This document shows positions 1-8,420 of a stretch of DNA of 64,000 nucleotides, piece by piece. Position numbers and translations under genes: made by a program. Source of the DNA: Desulfobacteraceae bacterium (GTDB lineage: Bacteria > Desulfobacterota > Desulfobacteria > Desulfobacterales > Desulfosalsimonadaceae). The stretch spans positions 62,001-126,000 of the forward strand of contig JAABSH010000003.1 in NCBI GenBank assembly GCA_011390465.1, given 5' to 3'. The notes under the pieces were generated by a model, which did no database searches, was not told where the DNA came from, and saw only the letters and a list, made by a program, of their open reading frames with translations. Every line of letters begins with the position of its first letter. Position 1 is the stretch's first letter.

Positions 1-2
1 AG

Positions 3-1283
3 AGCATTGATCCGGACACCATTGCGGTGGAGGACCGGGTCAAACTCCGGCTGACGGCCGCGCCCCGGATGGGCACGGTTGATATTTCCCCGGAGAAAAC
101 CATTGTCCGGTCTGTAATGATGGCCCCTTTTTTTGACGGGGCAGAAAACCGGCCGCCAGATGCGCGTCTCACCGGCACCCGGCTCAGCAGCTGGATTTTA
201 CTGCCGGCAGATTTTGAACAGGCAGTTGCCCTGCGGTTTGCCAACCAGGCAGCCCCTTTTGCCCGGTTTGAGGTTCGCACCCGGAACGGCGACCCCCTTA
301 CCGCCACCCTGGCCACGTTCCGGCCCCGGAAATTACCGCCAAAAAGCATCCGGATCACCCTTAGCGACATGGCAGAAGATGCCGCATCCGCTGCACTGGT
401 GGTTTTTGACAGGTCCCTTGCGCGGGTTTCAGATTCAGATGCCATGTGGACCCGGATTTCTGATACCTCCCGGCGCATCCTGGAAGAATTGGTTGCCAGA
501 CGCTTTGATCAGTATGTGGAAAATTATTCCGTCACCATTGAGGGCCGCCAGTATACAGCGGCGTTTATAAAAGAAGACGTCCGGTTTCCGTATCCGCCGG
601 TTCAGGGCCATGTGCTGGGCATTGACAGCGCGGGCCGGGATGTGCTGGCCCGCATTATTTACGGCCTCAGGATATCGTTGACCTTTGGCCTGCTGCTGGT
701 GGGCTGCTCCATGCTCATCGGGATCATGGCCGGGGCAGTGCAGGGATATTATGCCGGAAAACTGGATATCACGGCCCAGCGCTTCACGGAAATCTGGAGC
801 GCCCTGCCGTTTTTGTATGTGATGATTTTGATGGGGGCCATTTACGGCCGGAGTTTTATGCTGCTGCTGGTCTGTTACGGCCTGTTCAACTGGGTGGGGA
901 TTTCCTATTACATCCGGGCGGAATTTTTAAGCCTGCGCAAGCGGCCCTTTGTGGAAGCCGCCAGATGCATGGGCGTGTCTTCCTTTACCATTATCGTCCG
1001 TCATATTCTGCCCAATGCCCTGGTGCCGGTGATTACATTTTTTCCGTTTTATCTGGTGGGGGCCATTGGCGCTTTGGCGGCCCTGGATTACCTGGGCTTT
1101 GGTCTGCCGCCCCCCACCCCAAGCTGGGGAGAGCTGCTTTTTCAGGCCCAGCAGTACCGGTGGGCCTGGTGGCTGATTCTGTATCCGGCCCTGGCACTTT
1201 TTGGGGTAATGCTGCTCGGGGTATTTGTGGGGGAAGGGGTGCGCAACGCCTATGATCCCAGGCAATACTCCCGGCTGCGGTAA
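3..1283 (+). CDS. peptide ABC transporter permease, DppC/YejE type (5' end outside window)
   Basis: Inner-membrane permease of a peptide-type ABC importer. The frame is open from base 3 with no stop, so the true start lies left of the window; the GTG at 27 is only an internal codon. The first ~190 visible residues form a soluble, probably periplasmic insert. The motif GIDSAGRDVLARIIYG, typical of DppC/OppC/YejE proteins, follows and leads into about five membrane segments. An EAA-loop-like stretch (VEAARCMGVSS) near base 960 would contact the ATPases. Two ATPase genes follow at 22 and 24 bp, so this is the tail of an operon whose first permease and binding protein are off-window. The large insert before the membrane core resembles YejE-type permeases; the substrate is inferred only as oligopeptides. 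Confidence 0.88.
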   Translation, partial: SIDPDTIAVEDRVKLRLTAAPRMGTVDISPEKTIVRSVMMAPFFDGAENRPPDARLTGTRLSSWILLPADFEQAVALRFANQAAPFARFEVRTRNGDPLTATLATFRPRKLPPKSIRITLSDMAEDAASAALVVFDRSLARVSDSDAMWTRISDTSRRILEELVARRFDQYVENYSVTIEGRQYTAAFIKEDVRFPYPPVQGHVLGIDSAGRDVLARIIYGLRISLTFGLLLVGCSMLIGIMAGAVQGYYAGKLDITAQRFTEIWSALPFLYVMILMGAIYGRSFMLLLVCYGLFNWVGISYYIRAEFLSLRKRPFVEAARCMGVSSFTIIVRHILPNALVPVITFFPFYLVGAIGALAALDYLGFGLPPPTPSWGELLFQAQQYRWAWWLILYPALALFGVMLLGVFVGEGVRNAYDPRQYSRLR

Positions 1284-1304
1284 CACGGGAAAAATGATAA
1301 CGAC

Positions 1305-2294
1305 ATGACAGAACAAAAAAAACAGAACCCGCTGCTCTCGGTCCGGAATCTCACCGTTCAGTTTGAAACGGATGACGGCCTGGTGACAGCGGCTGACCAG
1401 GTGAGTTTTCATCTGATGAAAGGTGAAAATGTCGGACTGGTGGGGGAATCCGGGTGCGGCAAATCCGTAACCGCTCTTTCCATTCCCCGCCTGATTCCAT
1501 CTCCTCCGGGCCGGATTGCGGCAGATGAAATTCTCTTTGACGGTCAGGATATCCTTTCCATGACATCAAAGGAGATGCGGCAGATCCGGGGCCGGGCCGT
1601 GAGCATGATTTTTCAGGAACCGTCATCCGCCCTGTCCCCCCTGCACCGCATCGGCCGGCAGATGACCGAAGCCCTGCTGCTTCACCGGAAACTGCCGGAA
1701 AAAGAGGCCTGGCAGGTGGCACAACAATGGCTGGCAAAAGTGGGCATAGCTGATTCCCCGGAACGAATGTACGCCTATCCGTTTCAGCTTTCCGGCGGCA
1801 TGCAGCAGCGGATCATGATCGCCATGGCCCTGATGCTGTCTCCCCGGCTGATTATTGCGGATGAACCCACCACAGCCCTGGATGTGACCACCCAGGCTCA
1901 GGTGTTTGATCTTATCCGGGACATGAAGCAGGATGACACCTCTATGCTGCTGATTACCCATGATATGGGAGTGGTGTGGGAAATGTGCGAGCGGATTCTG
2001 GTCATGTACGCTTCCCAAATCGTGGAGACCGGTTCCCGGGATGCGATTTTTAAAAATCCGAAACATCCTTACACTGCGGGACTGTTAAAGGCCATTCCCA
2101 AACTGACCACTTCCCGGGGAAAATTAAAGGACATTCCCGGTCAGGTGCCTTCGCCGTTTCATTATCCCGAAGGGTGCCATTTTCAGGCCCGGTGTCCCTT
2201 TGCCATGAAGCAGTGCAGGGAATCGCAGCCCCGGTTTTATGAATGCGGTCCGGATCACCAGGCCGCGTGTTTTTTGCTTGCTTCTGAGAGTTAA
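1305..2294 (+). CDS. peptide ABC transporter ATP-binding protein, DppD/OppD type
   Basis: Cytoplasmic ATPase that powers the peptide permease upstream. All ABC motifs are visible: Walker A GESGCGKS (residues 47-54), signature LSGGMQQR (about 163), Walker B LIIADEP (about 182-188) and an H-loop LLITHD. The last ~90 residues carry the oligopeptide-transporter C-terminal extension ([12 protein letters not shown], then a Cys-containing HFQARCPF segment), which in this family can bind an iron-sulfur cluster. The length of 329 aa is normal. It starts 21 bp after the permease stop and is followed 23 bp later by the second ATPase, consistent with one transcript. Confidence 0.93.
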   Translation: MTEQKKQNPLLSVRNLTVQFETDDGLVTAADQVSFHLMKGENVGLVGESGCGKSVTALSIPRLIPSPPGRIAADEILFDGQDILSMTSKEMRQIRGRAVSMIFQEPSSALSPLHRIGRQMTEALLLHRKLPEKEAWQVAQQWLAKVGIADSPERMYAYPFQLSGGMQQRIMIAMALMLSPRLIIADEPTTALDVTTQAQVFDLIRDMKQDDTSMLLITHDMGVVWEMCERILVMYASQIVETGSRDAIFKNPKHPYTAGLLKAIPKLTTSRGKLKDIPGQVPSPFHYPEGCHFQARCPFAMKQCRESQPRFYECGPDHQAACFLLASES

Positions 2295-2317
2295 TCTGAT
2301 TGGGTTTGATGTGATTT

Positions 2318-3331
2318 ATGAAAAACAGGATGAAAACTTCTGAAAAAGAAACACCGCCTCTGGTCCGGATCAGGGATTTAAAGACCTGGTTTCCGGTGAA
2401 ACGCGGGCTGTTTTCCCGAACAAAGGACTATGTCCGGGCCGTGGACGGGATCACCCTGGCGATTTATCCCGGCGAGACAGTGGGGCTGGTGGGAGAATCC
2501 GGCTGCGGCAAGACCACCCTGGGGCGGACCCTGTTGGGGCTTGAATCCGCTCACAGCGGGGAAATGTTTTTTGACGGTATTGCCCTGCATGCCATCCGGG
2601 CAAAAGCGATGACCCCCCTGCGGCAGCGGATACAGGTCATTTTTCAGGATCCCCTGTCTTCTTTAAATTCCCGGATGACCATCATGGATATTGTGACCGA
2701 AGGACTGGTGCGGTTTAAAAAAATAAGCACAAGCAAGGCCGACCATGCCCGGCGGCTGCTGGATGAGGTGGGACTGCCCCCGGACGCCATGCACCGGTTT
2801 CCCCATGAATTTTCCGGGGGGCAGCGGCAGCGGATCAATATTGCCCGGGCCATCAGTCTGCGCCCGGAATTTATCGTCTGTGACGAGGCGGTGAGCGCTC
2901 TGGATGTATCGGTCCAGGCCCAGGTCCTGAATCTGCTCATGACCCTTCAGGAACGCCACCAGCTTTCTTATCTGTTTATTTCCCACGATTTGAGTGTGGT
3001 CAGCAATATTGCCGACCGCATCGCCGTCATGTATCTGGGCCGGATCGTGGAGTCCGGCACCACTGCTGATATTATCGGCAATCCCCTGCATCCGTATACA
3101 AAGGCCCTGATTTCGGCCGTACCGGTGCCCGGCAATAACACCGGCAACAACACCGGCCGCCGCATGCGACTGCAGGGCGAAATTCCGTCCGCATCCGCTC
3201 CGCCCGCGGGATGCCGGTTCCATCCCCGGTGTCCGGAAGCAACGGCGGTCTGCAGGGAAAAACCTCCGGAACGGACGGTGACAGAGGGTCGGGAAATCTG
3301 GTGTCATCTCTATGGGGCTTCAGACGGATAA
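2318..3331 (+). CDS. peptide ABC transporter ATP-binding protein, DppF/OppF type
   Basis: Second ATPase of the peptide importer, pairing with the DppD-like protein. Walker A GESGCGKT lies at residues 59-66, followed by the signature FSGGQRQR, a Walker B reading FIVCDEAVSALD and the H-loop LFISHD. The C-terminus has the oligopeptide-family extension (HPYTKALISAVP, CRFHPRCPEA). Length is 337 aa. ATG at 2318 is chosen because it is the first in frame after the preceding stop; a second Met five codons in is possible. A run of repeated NNTG residues near base 3130 looks like local codon expansion. This is the last gene of the transporter operon; the next gene is convergent. Confidence 0.93.
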   Translation: MKNRMKTSEKETPPLVRIRDLKTWFPVKRGLFSRTKDYVRAVDGITLAIYPGETVGLVGESGCGKTTLGRTLLGLESAHSGEMFFDGIALHAIRAKAMTPLRQRIQVIFQDPLSSLNSRMTIMDIVTEGLVRFKKISTSKADHARRLLDEVGLPPDAMHRFPHEFSGGQRQRINIARAISLRPEFIVCDEAVSALDVSVQAQVLNLLMTLQERHQLSYLFISHDLSVVSNIADRIAVMYLGRIVESGTTADIIGNPLHPYTKALISAVPVPGNNTGNNTGRRMRLQGEIPSASAPPAGCRFHPRCPEATAVCREKPPERTVTEGREIWCHLYGASDG

Positions 3332-3358
3332 GTAAAAAAGCGGTTTGAATCCAGGCTT

Positions 3359-4252
3359 TCAGCGAAAGTATTCATTTACGGGTGTTTTTTTCGGGTTAGC
3401 CGGTTCCATCAGGGTGTTTGGTCTCAGTTTTGCCTGTGAGCTGTTTATGCCATAGAGTTCCGGCCGCCGGTGGGGCAGAAAATATCCCATGGGGTGAGTG
3501 CGGATGGCGTTTAAGTCTGCTGCTTTTAAATCCACCACCATCATCTGCTCCGTGCTGCCGGTGCAGGATGCCATGACCCGTCCGGCCGGATTCAGGGCCA
3601 GGCCGACCCCGGGAAAACAGAGCCCATGGCCGTTTTCCCCGCAAAGGTTTGCGGCAATGATAAACAAAGCGTTGTCATAGGCCCGTGCCGGGAGATGCCG
3701 CATCCATGAGGAACGTTTTTCATCCGGAGTGCCCCGGGGAGAGGCGTGAGGAATGAAAACCGCATCCGCGCCTTGAAGGGCCATGGCAGTGGTCAGTTCC
3801 GGAAAATGCGCGTCATAACAGAGCTGGATGCCGAATTTAAGGCCTTTGTAAGAAAATACCGGAATCGTGTTTCCCGGGGTGAAAACGGGCTTTTCAGGGG
3901 GTCCCGGATGGGTTTTGCGGTAAATGCCGAGAGCGCCGTCCGGTGTTATAACCAGATGGGTGGCAAATACCTGACCGTCCGGGCCGGCTTCGGCAAGTCC
4001 CGCCAGAACAGCCATCTCATGGCGCCGGGCAAGACCTGCCAGAAAATCCGTGGCCGGACCGGGTACGGCCTCGGCTGTCTGTTGAATGTCGCCACGCACC
4101 GCATATCCAGTGATTGACATTTCCGGAAAACAGACAATGGCCGCTTTTTCCTGGCTGGCCTTACAGATCCACTGCGCCATGCGGCCAAGGTTTTGTTGCG
4201 TTTGTCCAATTTTTGCTTCAGAAATTACAGCGGCAATGCGGATATTTTTCAT
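3359..4252 (-). CDS. carbon-nitrogen hydrolase (nitrilase superfamily amidohydrolase)
   Basis: Cytosolic amidase/nitrilase-fold hydrolase of 297 aa. The catalytic triad is visible: Glu44 in CFPEMSITGY, Lys113 in YRKTHPG and Cys145 in GIQLCYDAHFPE. The sequence resembles N-carbamoylputrescine or omega-amidase-like branches, but the exact substrate cannot be read from the motifs. It is the last gene of the leftward series containing hdrA, flox, dsrC and ahbA, separated from ahbA by about 60 bp that hold part of a dispersed repeat. Co-transcription is therefore possible but not shown. The gene converges on the peptide transporter. Confidence 0.88.
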   Translation of the reverse strand: MKNIRIAAVISEAKIGQTQQNLGRMAQWICKASQEKAAIVCFPEMSITGYAVRGDIQQTAEAVPGPATDFLAGLARRHEMAVLAGLAEAGPDGQVFATHLVITPDGALGIYRKTHPGPPEKPVFTPGNTIPVFSYKGLKFGIQLCYDAHFPELTTAMALQGADAVFIPHASPRGTPDEKRSSWMRHLPARAYDNALFIIAANLCGENGHGLCFPGVGLALNPAGRVMASCTGSTEQMMVVDLKAADLNAIRTHPMGYFLPHRRPELYGINSSQAKLRPNTLMEPANPKKTPVNEYFR

Positions 4253-4272
4253 GGAATTTTTTCAGGCAATTT

Positions 4273-4300
4273 TGACGGCTTCGTAAAAAGTTTTTTACGG
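4273..4300. repeat. partial copy of a dispersed palindromic repeat (TIR-like end)
   Basis: The sequence TGACGGCTTCGTAAAAAGT occurs here and again at 23492-23510, where it forms one end of a 173-bp palindromic element. Here only the end remains, followed by a short complementary TTTTTTACG. It sits just upstream of the nitrilase gene start. Confidence 0.6.
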
Positions 4301-4312
4301 TTGCATCAATTT

Positions 4313-4765
4313 TTAAAGGTTAAAATGTGCCTTTATTTTAAAAACATGGGTGGCGGGAAGATTGATGATTTCGGTAACGCCGGTTTTTTGGGAAATGGCT
4401 GTCAGGTTGGCATTGATGGTGTCCATGGATGGCGCGATAAACGTAAACCAGATGTTGTAGTTGTTTTCACGGACATAGTTGTGAGTGACACCCGAGTAGC
4501 AGTTTACGGCGTCGGCAAAGTCGCTGATTCTGTCCGCCGGTACTTTGGCGGCACACAGGGTGCTGACATATCCCAGTTTTCCCGGGACAAAATTTGCGCC
4601 GATCCGGCGGATGATGCCGTCTGATTTCAGCCGGCGCACCCGGCGGATGACGTCATTTTCCGTAAGCCCGAATTCATCGGCAATTACGGCCCAGGGCCTT
4701 GAAGATACGGGAAAATCTGACTGAATCCGGTTGAGAATTGATTTGTCCGTAATATCCATTTTCAT
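4313..4765 (-). CDS. ahbA: siroheme decarboxylase subunit, AhbA-like (Lrp/AsnC fold)
   Basis: Cytosolic 150-aa protein with an N-terminal winged-helix region (about 1-60) and a C-terminal ligand-binding half. It looks like an Lrp/AsnC regulator, but the motifs IRRIGANFVPGKLGY, GVTHNYVR and YNIWFTFIAPS are those of AhbA. With AhbB, AhbA removes two acetate groups from siroheme to give didecarboxysiroheme in the alternative heme pathway of sulfate reducers and archaea (established knowledge). No AhbB is visible here; in many sulfate reducers the two are adjacent, so the partner must be elsewhere. The gene lies after dsrC but beyond a strong terminator, so it probably has its own promoter. A true Lrp-type regulator is the alternative. 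Confidence 0.75.
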   Translation of the reverse strand: MKMDITDKSILNRIQSDFPVSSRPWAVIADEFGLTENDVIRRVRRLKSDGIIRRIGANFVPGKLGYVSTLCAAKVPADRISDFADAVNCYSGVTHNYVRENNYNIWFTFIAPSMDTINANLTAISQKTGVTEIINLPATHVFKIKAHFNL

Positions 4766-4810
4766 GCGTTGATCCGTGTTGGATTGAAAAAGGGCATTTC
4801 ATCAAACACA

Positions 4811-4840
4811 AAAAGCCCTGCTGATGCAGCAGGGCTTTTT
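4811..4840 (-). terminator. rho-independent terminator after dsrC
   Basis: A near-perfect hairpin (AAAAGCCCTGCTG / CAGCAGGGCTTTT, loop of 3-4 bases) flanked by A- and T-runs lies 22 bp after the dsrC stop. It is symmetrical enough to work in both directions, but only dsrC reads into it. Confidence 0.9.
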
Positions 4841-4861
4841 GTGTTTTTAAATAAGATACGG

Positions 4862-5179
4862 TTATACACAACCGGTCGGTTTGGGCAGGCCGGCCATTTT
4901 ACAGGCTCCTTTACCCGGTCCTGACGGAAACAGCTCATAGATGTGTTTCAGTTTGAAACCGCTCAGCTTGGAAAGAATCCGAACCATGGGTGCGATACCG
5001 TTTTTCTTGTAATAGTCCTGCAGAACATGGATGACTTTCCAGTGTTCTTCTGTGAGTTCATCAATGCCTTCTTCTTTTTTCACCAATTGTACCCAGTCTT
5101 CGTTATAAGCATTGAAATCTTCAATGAAACCGTCTTCGTCTACGGTAAATGTGCTGCTTCCAAATTCTACTGTTGCCAT
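4862..5179 (-). CDS. dsrC: DsrC, dissimilatory sulfite reductase sulfur-carrier protein
   Basis: Small cytosolic sulfur carrier of dissimilatory sulfite reduction, 105 aa as expected. Its flexible C-terminal arm carries the two conserved cysteines, Cys93 (KGACKMAGLP) and the penultimate Cys104 (PTGCV). These identify true DsrC as opposed to TusE or RspA homologues. In the known cycle DsrAB loads sulfite-derived sulfur between the two cysteines as a trisulfide, which is then reduced by a membrane complex or by heterodisulfide-reductase-like enzymes. A strong ribosome site (AAAGGAGG, 8 nt before ATG) and its own terminator suggest a highly expressed, separately controlled unit. It directly follows the HdrA/Flox genes, so functional coupling is plausible. 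Confidence 0.96.
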   Translation of the reverse strand: MATVEFGSSTFTVDEDGFIEDFNAYNEDWVQLVKKEEGIDELTEEHWKVIHVLQDYYKKNGIAPMVRILSKLSGFKLKHIYELFPSGPGKGACKMAGLPKPTGCV

Positions 5180-5254
5180 GAAATGTTCCTCCTTTAAGTA
5201 TTAATATGTTTTGGCTGATCTATTGCCTTTTAGGTCCAGATAGTAAATTTGTTG

Positions 5255-5281
5255 AATATAAAAAAATCAGATGAATGTCAA
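5255..5281 (-). promoter_or_regulatory. candidate sigma-70 promoter for dsrC
   Basis: On the minus strand a perfect TTGACA (5281-5276) is followed 15 nt later by TATATT (5260-5255), or 17 nt later by the weaker TATTCA. It lies about 75 nt upstream of the dsrC start in an A+T-rich 173-bp gap between floxA and dsrC. The short spacer lowers confidence. Confidence 0.45.
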
Positions 5282-5352
5282 TATCAAAATTCAGAAATTG
5301 TCTTTAAATAATTACATTCAAAAAATATCAAAGGGTTAATCCCTGATCGAAA

Positions 5353-6198
5353 TCAGTATTCCTTGGGCATCTGGTTCAGCTGGGACAGGGTGAACACCGG
5401 GCCGTCCTTGCAGACAAATTTTTCGCCGATGTTGCACCGTCCGCAGATGCCGATACCGCATTTCATCCGGTTTTCCAGAGACATGATGATATTGTCATGA
5501 CTGTATCCGAGCTTGTCCAGCACCGGCTGGGTAAATTTGATCATGATGGGCGGACCGCAGACAATGGCGTACGTATCGTCGCTGCCCGGAGGGGCTTTTT
5601 CTTCCGTGATGGTGGGAACAAAACCCTTGAGGTATTTCCAGTCCGGGTCATCCGTGCCGTCCACGGTGATATTCATGTGGATGTCGTCTCTGGCGGCCCA
5701 TGCCTGGAGTTCTTCTTTGTAAAGCAGCATGCCGGGAGCGCGTGCCCCGTAAATGACGTGAAGATCGCCGAATTTGGAACGGTTGGCCGGGTCCAGCATA
5801 CTGAAAATTGATGACCGCAGGGTGGTGAAAGCAAACCCGCCGCCGATAATCACGATGTTTTTTCCCTCCAGCATATCCCAGGGAAAAGGATGGCCCAGGG
5901 GACCCCGGACCCCCATGATGTCGCCTTCTTTCATGGAATGGAGATAAGAGGTGACTTTTCCGGTTTTGAACACGGTGAACTTGATGAATCCTTTTTCCAT
6001 GGGCGATGATGCGATGCCGATGGGGATTTCACCCAGACCGGGAATGGACAGCTCGGCAAACTGGCCGGATGCATAAGCAAATTTTTTTTCGTCATCCGGA
6101 TTTAAGAAAACAAATTTAAATGTTTTCAGACTTTTGTCTTCGGTTTCAGTGATGATTTCATCAATGCGAACCGGATACGGTAAATATGGATTTTGCAC
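5353..6198 (-). CDS. floxA: FloxA/HdrF-like FAD/NAD(P)-binding oxidoreductase subunit
   Basis: Cytosolic flavoprotein of 281 aa in the ferredoxin-NADP reductase family. It has an FAD-binding beta-barrel (about 1-105, with ASGQFAELSIPG), a nucleotide-binding half (IVIIGGGFAFTTLRS, CGPPIMIKF) and a C-terminal iron-sulfur region (CGIGICGRC, then one more Cys), as in dihydroorotate-dehydrogenase electron-transfer and sulfhydrogenase gamma subunits. In the Flox complex this subunit is the NAD(P)H entry point that passes electrons to HdrA. The start is GTG, preceded by AAAGGGGG. It lies 14 bp after floxB and is the last gene before dsrC. Confidence 0.85.
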   Translation of the reverse strand: MQNPYLPYPVRIDEIITETEDKSLKTFKFVFLNPDDEKKFAYASGQFAELSIPGLGEIPIGIASSPMEKGFIKFTVFKTGKVTSYLHSMKEGDIMGVRGPLGHPFPWDMLEGKNIVIIGGGFAFTTLRSSIFSMLDPANRSKFGDLHVIYGARAPGMLLYKEELQAWAARDDIHMNITVDGTDDPDWKYLKGFVPTITEEKAPPGSDDTYAIVCGPPIMIKFTQPVLDKLGYSHDNIIMSLENRMKCGIGICGRCNIGEKFVCKDGPVFTLSQLNQMPKEY

Positions 6199-6212
6199 GT
6201 ATACCCCCTTTG

Positions 6213-7286
6213 CTAAGACGCAGCTGTTTCACATTTGCAGCTTTCAGCGTCAAAACTGTTCATTTTGTTGCATATTCTTCGTATATCAATATTAACCGGA
6301 CAGAGGCGGATACATCGTCCACATCCGACACATTGAATGCCGTTGTCATATTTATCCACGTAGTATTTCAGTTTATGCATGAACCGCTGGCGAACCCGCT
6401 GATATTTGGCGTCTCTCGGGTTGTGGCCGGAGGCGTGGCTGGTGAAAAGCGGAAACATGCAGGAATCCCAGTTTCGCATCCGGATGCCGGATTTGCCGAA
6501 GGTTTCATCCTGGACATCAAAACACCAGCAGGTGGGGCATACATAGGTGCAGGTGCCGCAGTTGATGCAGCTGAACGCTTCTTCCTGCCAGAACGGGGCA
6601 TCATAGAGTTCAAGGGTGGTTTTTTCCCGCAATTTGTCTGTTTTTACCGCGGATGTGACGGATGTTTCCGCTGCCTGTTTCAGGGCTTCAATTTTTTCAC
6701 CAGCGGAAGCATCTGCTGTTCCGGACCAGCCGGCGGCCCCAACAAAGGCGGTTCCCTTTTCGGTCAGGGGTTTTACATAAAAATCATCCCCATCCGCCAC
6801 CAGCAGCACATCCAAGCCTTCTTCCCCAAACGGACCGGTGCCCGCGGAGGTGCAGAAGCAGGTGCTGCACGCGGAATTGCAGGCCAGCCCGACAAAGGTG
6901 GTGGCTTCATAGGCTTTTACCCAGTACGTGTCCTGGTATTCCGGAGAATCGAAATTCCGGCGGACAATGGGAAAAGACAGGGCATCGCAGGGTCGGACGC
7001 CCACAATGGCCATGGGGGCGGAAACGTTTTCCACTTCTTTCATGATGCGGCAGTCGTCGCTGGTTTCATCCAGGCTGTAGCGAAACATGATCTGGGACTG
7101 CGGGTAGATAATAGATTTGGGCGAAAGCCGGGTGTTCTGAAAATTGAAATCCGGCAGTTCGTTCTTATCCAGCCGTTTATAATCGTGGTCGTTTTTTTGT
7201 TTTACCGGACCAAACACCTGATAGGCGGATTTTGCCTTTTCAATGCCAAGGTCCAGGGCTTTTTTATTGATTTTGATGAGCGTCAT
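6213..7286 (-). CDS. floxB: FloxB/HdrG-like iron-sulfur subunit
   Basis: Cytosolic iron-sulfur protein of 357 aa, related to sulfhydrogenase beta subunits. The N-terminal two thirds contain a conserved cysteine patch (ACNSACSTCFC) and a segment MAIVGVRPCDALSF. The C-terminal third binds two [4Fe-4S] clusters through CINCGTCTYVCP and CVGCGRCIRLCP. It would relay electrons between FloxA and the HdrA/MvhD part of the complex. It starts with ATG (AAGGG about 10 nt upstream), and floxA follows at 14 bp. A 175-bp gap separates it from floxC; I see no gene in that gap. Confidence 0.82.
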   Translation of the reverse strand: MTLIKINKKALDLGIEKAKSAYQVFGPVKQKNDHDYKRLDKNELPDFNFQNTRLSPKSIIYPQSQIMFRYSLDETSDDCRIMKEVENVSAPMAIVGVRPCDALSFPIVRRNFDSPEYQDTYWVKAYEATTFVGLACNSACSTCFCTSAGTGPFGEEGLDVLLVADGDDFYVKPLTEKGTAFVGAAGWSGTADASAGEKIEALKQAAETSVTSAVKTDKLREKTTLELYDAPFWQEEAFSCINCGTCTYVCPTCWCFDVQDETFGKSGIRMRNWDSCMFPLFTSHASGHNPRDAKYQRVRQRFMHKLKYYVDKYDNGIQCVGCGRCIRLCPVNIDIRRICNKMNSFDAESCKCETAAS

Positions 7287-7461
7287 AGTCTTTTGCCCTT
7301 ATCAAAGTTTAACGGCGTCGGAAAAAATCTGTTTTTTCAGGGCACCCATTCCGGTTTTTCCGGCCTGCAAACCGCAGGGGGAAGCGCATGAATGGCTGTG
7401 TCCTGAAGGGGATTGTTTTCCTGCCGTCATTTTAATGTGCAGTAAATATAAATTTGTCTGA

Positions 7462-8409
7462 TTACTTTATGAATGCCTGCGGGTCATCTGCCTTGTAAGT
7501 GTCCAGCGGCGGCCGCTGGTCCAGGGTCAGCCCGGCTTCCCATCCATAGAGTTCCAGGCAGTCTTTGTTCAGCTTTTTGGTGAACTCCCGGATTTTAATG
7601 CCTATGGGGCAGACCCGTTCACAGGCTCCGCAGTCCGTGCATCTGCCGGCACAGTGATAAGCCCGCAGCACATGAAATGTCCGGACATCCACGGAATCCT
7701 GGCTTTTGCCCACCCACTGGGGCCGGGATTCATCCACGAAACAGGTGGGGCAGTAGCACAGGGGACACGCGTTCCGGCAGGCATAACAGCGGATGCAGGG
7801 CGAAAGCAGGTCTTCAAAATATTGCCATTTTTCATCCGGGCTCATGGCTTCCACTTTTTTAACGGATGCATATGGATCCACATCCGTCTGTTCTTCCACC
7901 AGATCCCCCACCAGCTCATCGTATTCCACGGGATTGCGATGGGTGCAGACCGCGCAGTTTTCCGCCAACAGTTCCGGTTTGGGCAGGGTTTCGGAAAACC
8001 CCTCTCCGGAGATGGTGATCTGGTCGCCGGATTCTTCAACCCTTGTTATTTCATTGTCAAACATGGCGTTGATTTTGTGGTGGTCAATCATGCCGGTGCA
8101 GGGCACGCCGATAATATAGAGCTGCTCCCGTTTGATTTTGTTTTCAATGATGTGGGTGACAATATTTCGGGTGTCGCACCCTTTGGCCACAATGGCAATT
8201 TTTTCTTTTTTGTCCGTAATGTAATTGGCCAGGTTCAGCCCGCAATTGCTGTCCCATATCAGTTCGTCCGCAGTCTGTGCGGAGGTGGCATAGTGCGGCT
8301 GGTTCATCATGGGCAGGGTGCCTGCCCGGAATCCGATGACCATGTCGACCTTGCCTTCATCCAGCACGCGCTTTGCGATTTGTCTTATTTTATCTGTATA
8401 ATCCGTCAT
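7462..8409 (-). CDS. floxC: FloxC-like iron-sulfur protein (FrhB/HycB-like)
   Basis: Cytosolic iron-sulfur protein of about 315 aa. The N-terminal half resembles the F420-hydrogenase/dehydrogenase beta-subunit fold, with the motifs VAKGCDTRNIV, GVPCTGMID and ENCAVCTHRNP. The C-terminal half has two ferredoxin-type clusters (CIRCYACRNACP, with a following CYCPTC, and CTDCGACERVCP). In Flox clusters it accompanies FloxA/B and probably relays electrons or interacts with ferredoxin (inferred). The ATG at 8409 is preferred; an in-frame TTG at 8418 exists. It starts 11 bp after the floxD stop, indicating tight coupling. Confidence 0.78.
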   Translation of the reverse strand: MTDYTDKIRQIAKRVLDEGKVDMVIGFRAGTLPMMNQPHYATSAQTADELIWDSNCGLNLANYITDKKEKIAIVAKGCDTRNIVTHIIENKIKREQLYIIGVPCTGMIDHHKINAMFDNEITRVEESGDQITISGEGFSETLPKPELLAENCAVCTHRNPVEYDELVGDLVEEQTDVDPYASVKKVEAMSPDEKWQYFEDLLSPCIRCYACRNACPLCYCPTCFVDESRPQWVGKSQDSVDVRTFHVLRAYHCAGRCTDCGACERVCPIGIKIREFTKKLNKDCLELYGWEAGLTLDQRPPLDTYKADDPQAFIK

Positions 8410-8420
8410 TGTAATCAACC

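Noticed and set aside
4313-4765. AsnC/Lrp transcription regulator
   Set aside because: The GVTHNYVR and YNIWFT motifs and the IRRIGANF stretch fit AhbA siroheme decarboxylase better; kept as an alternative in the entry.
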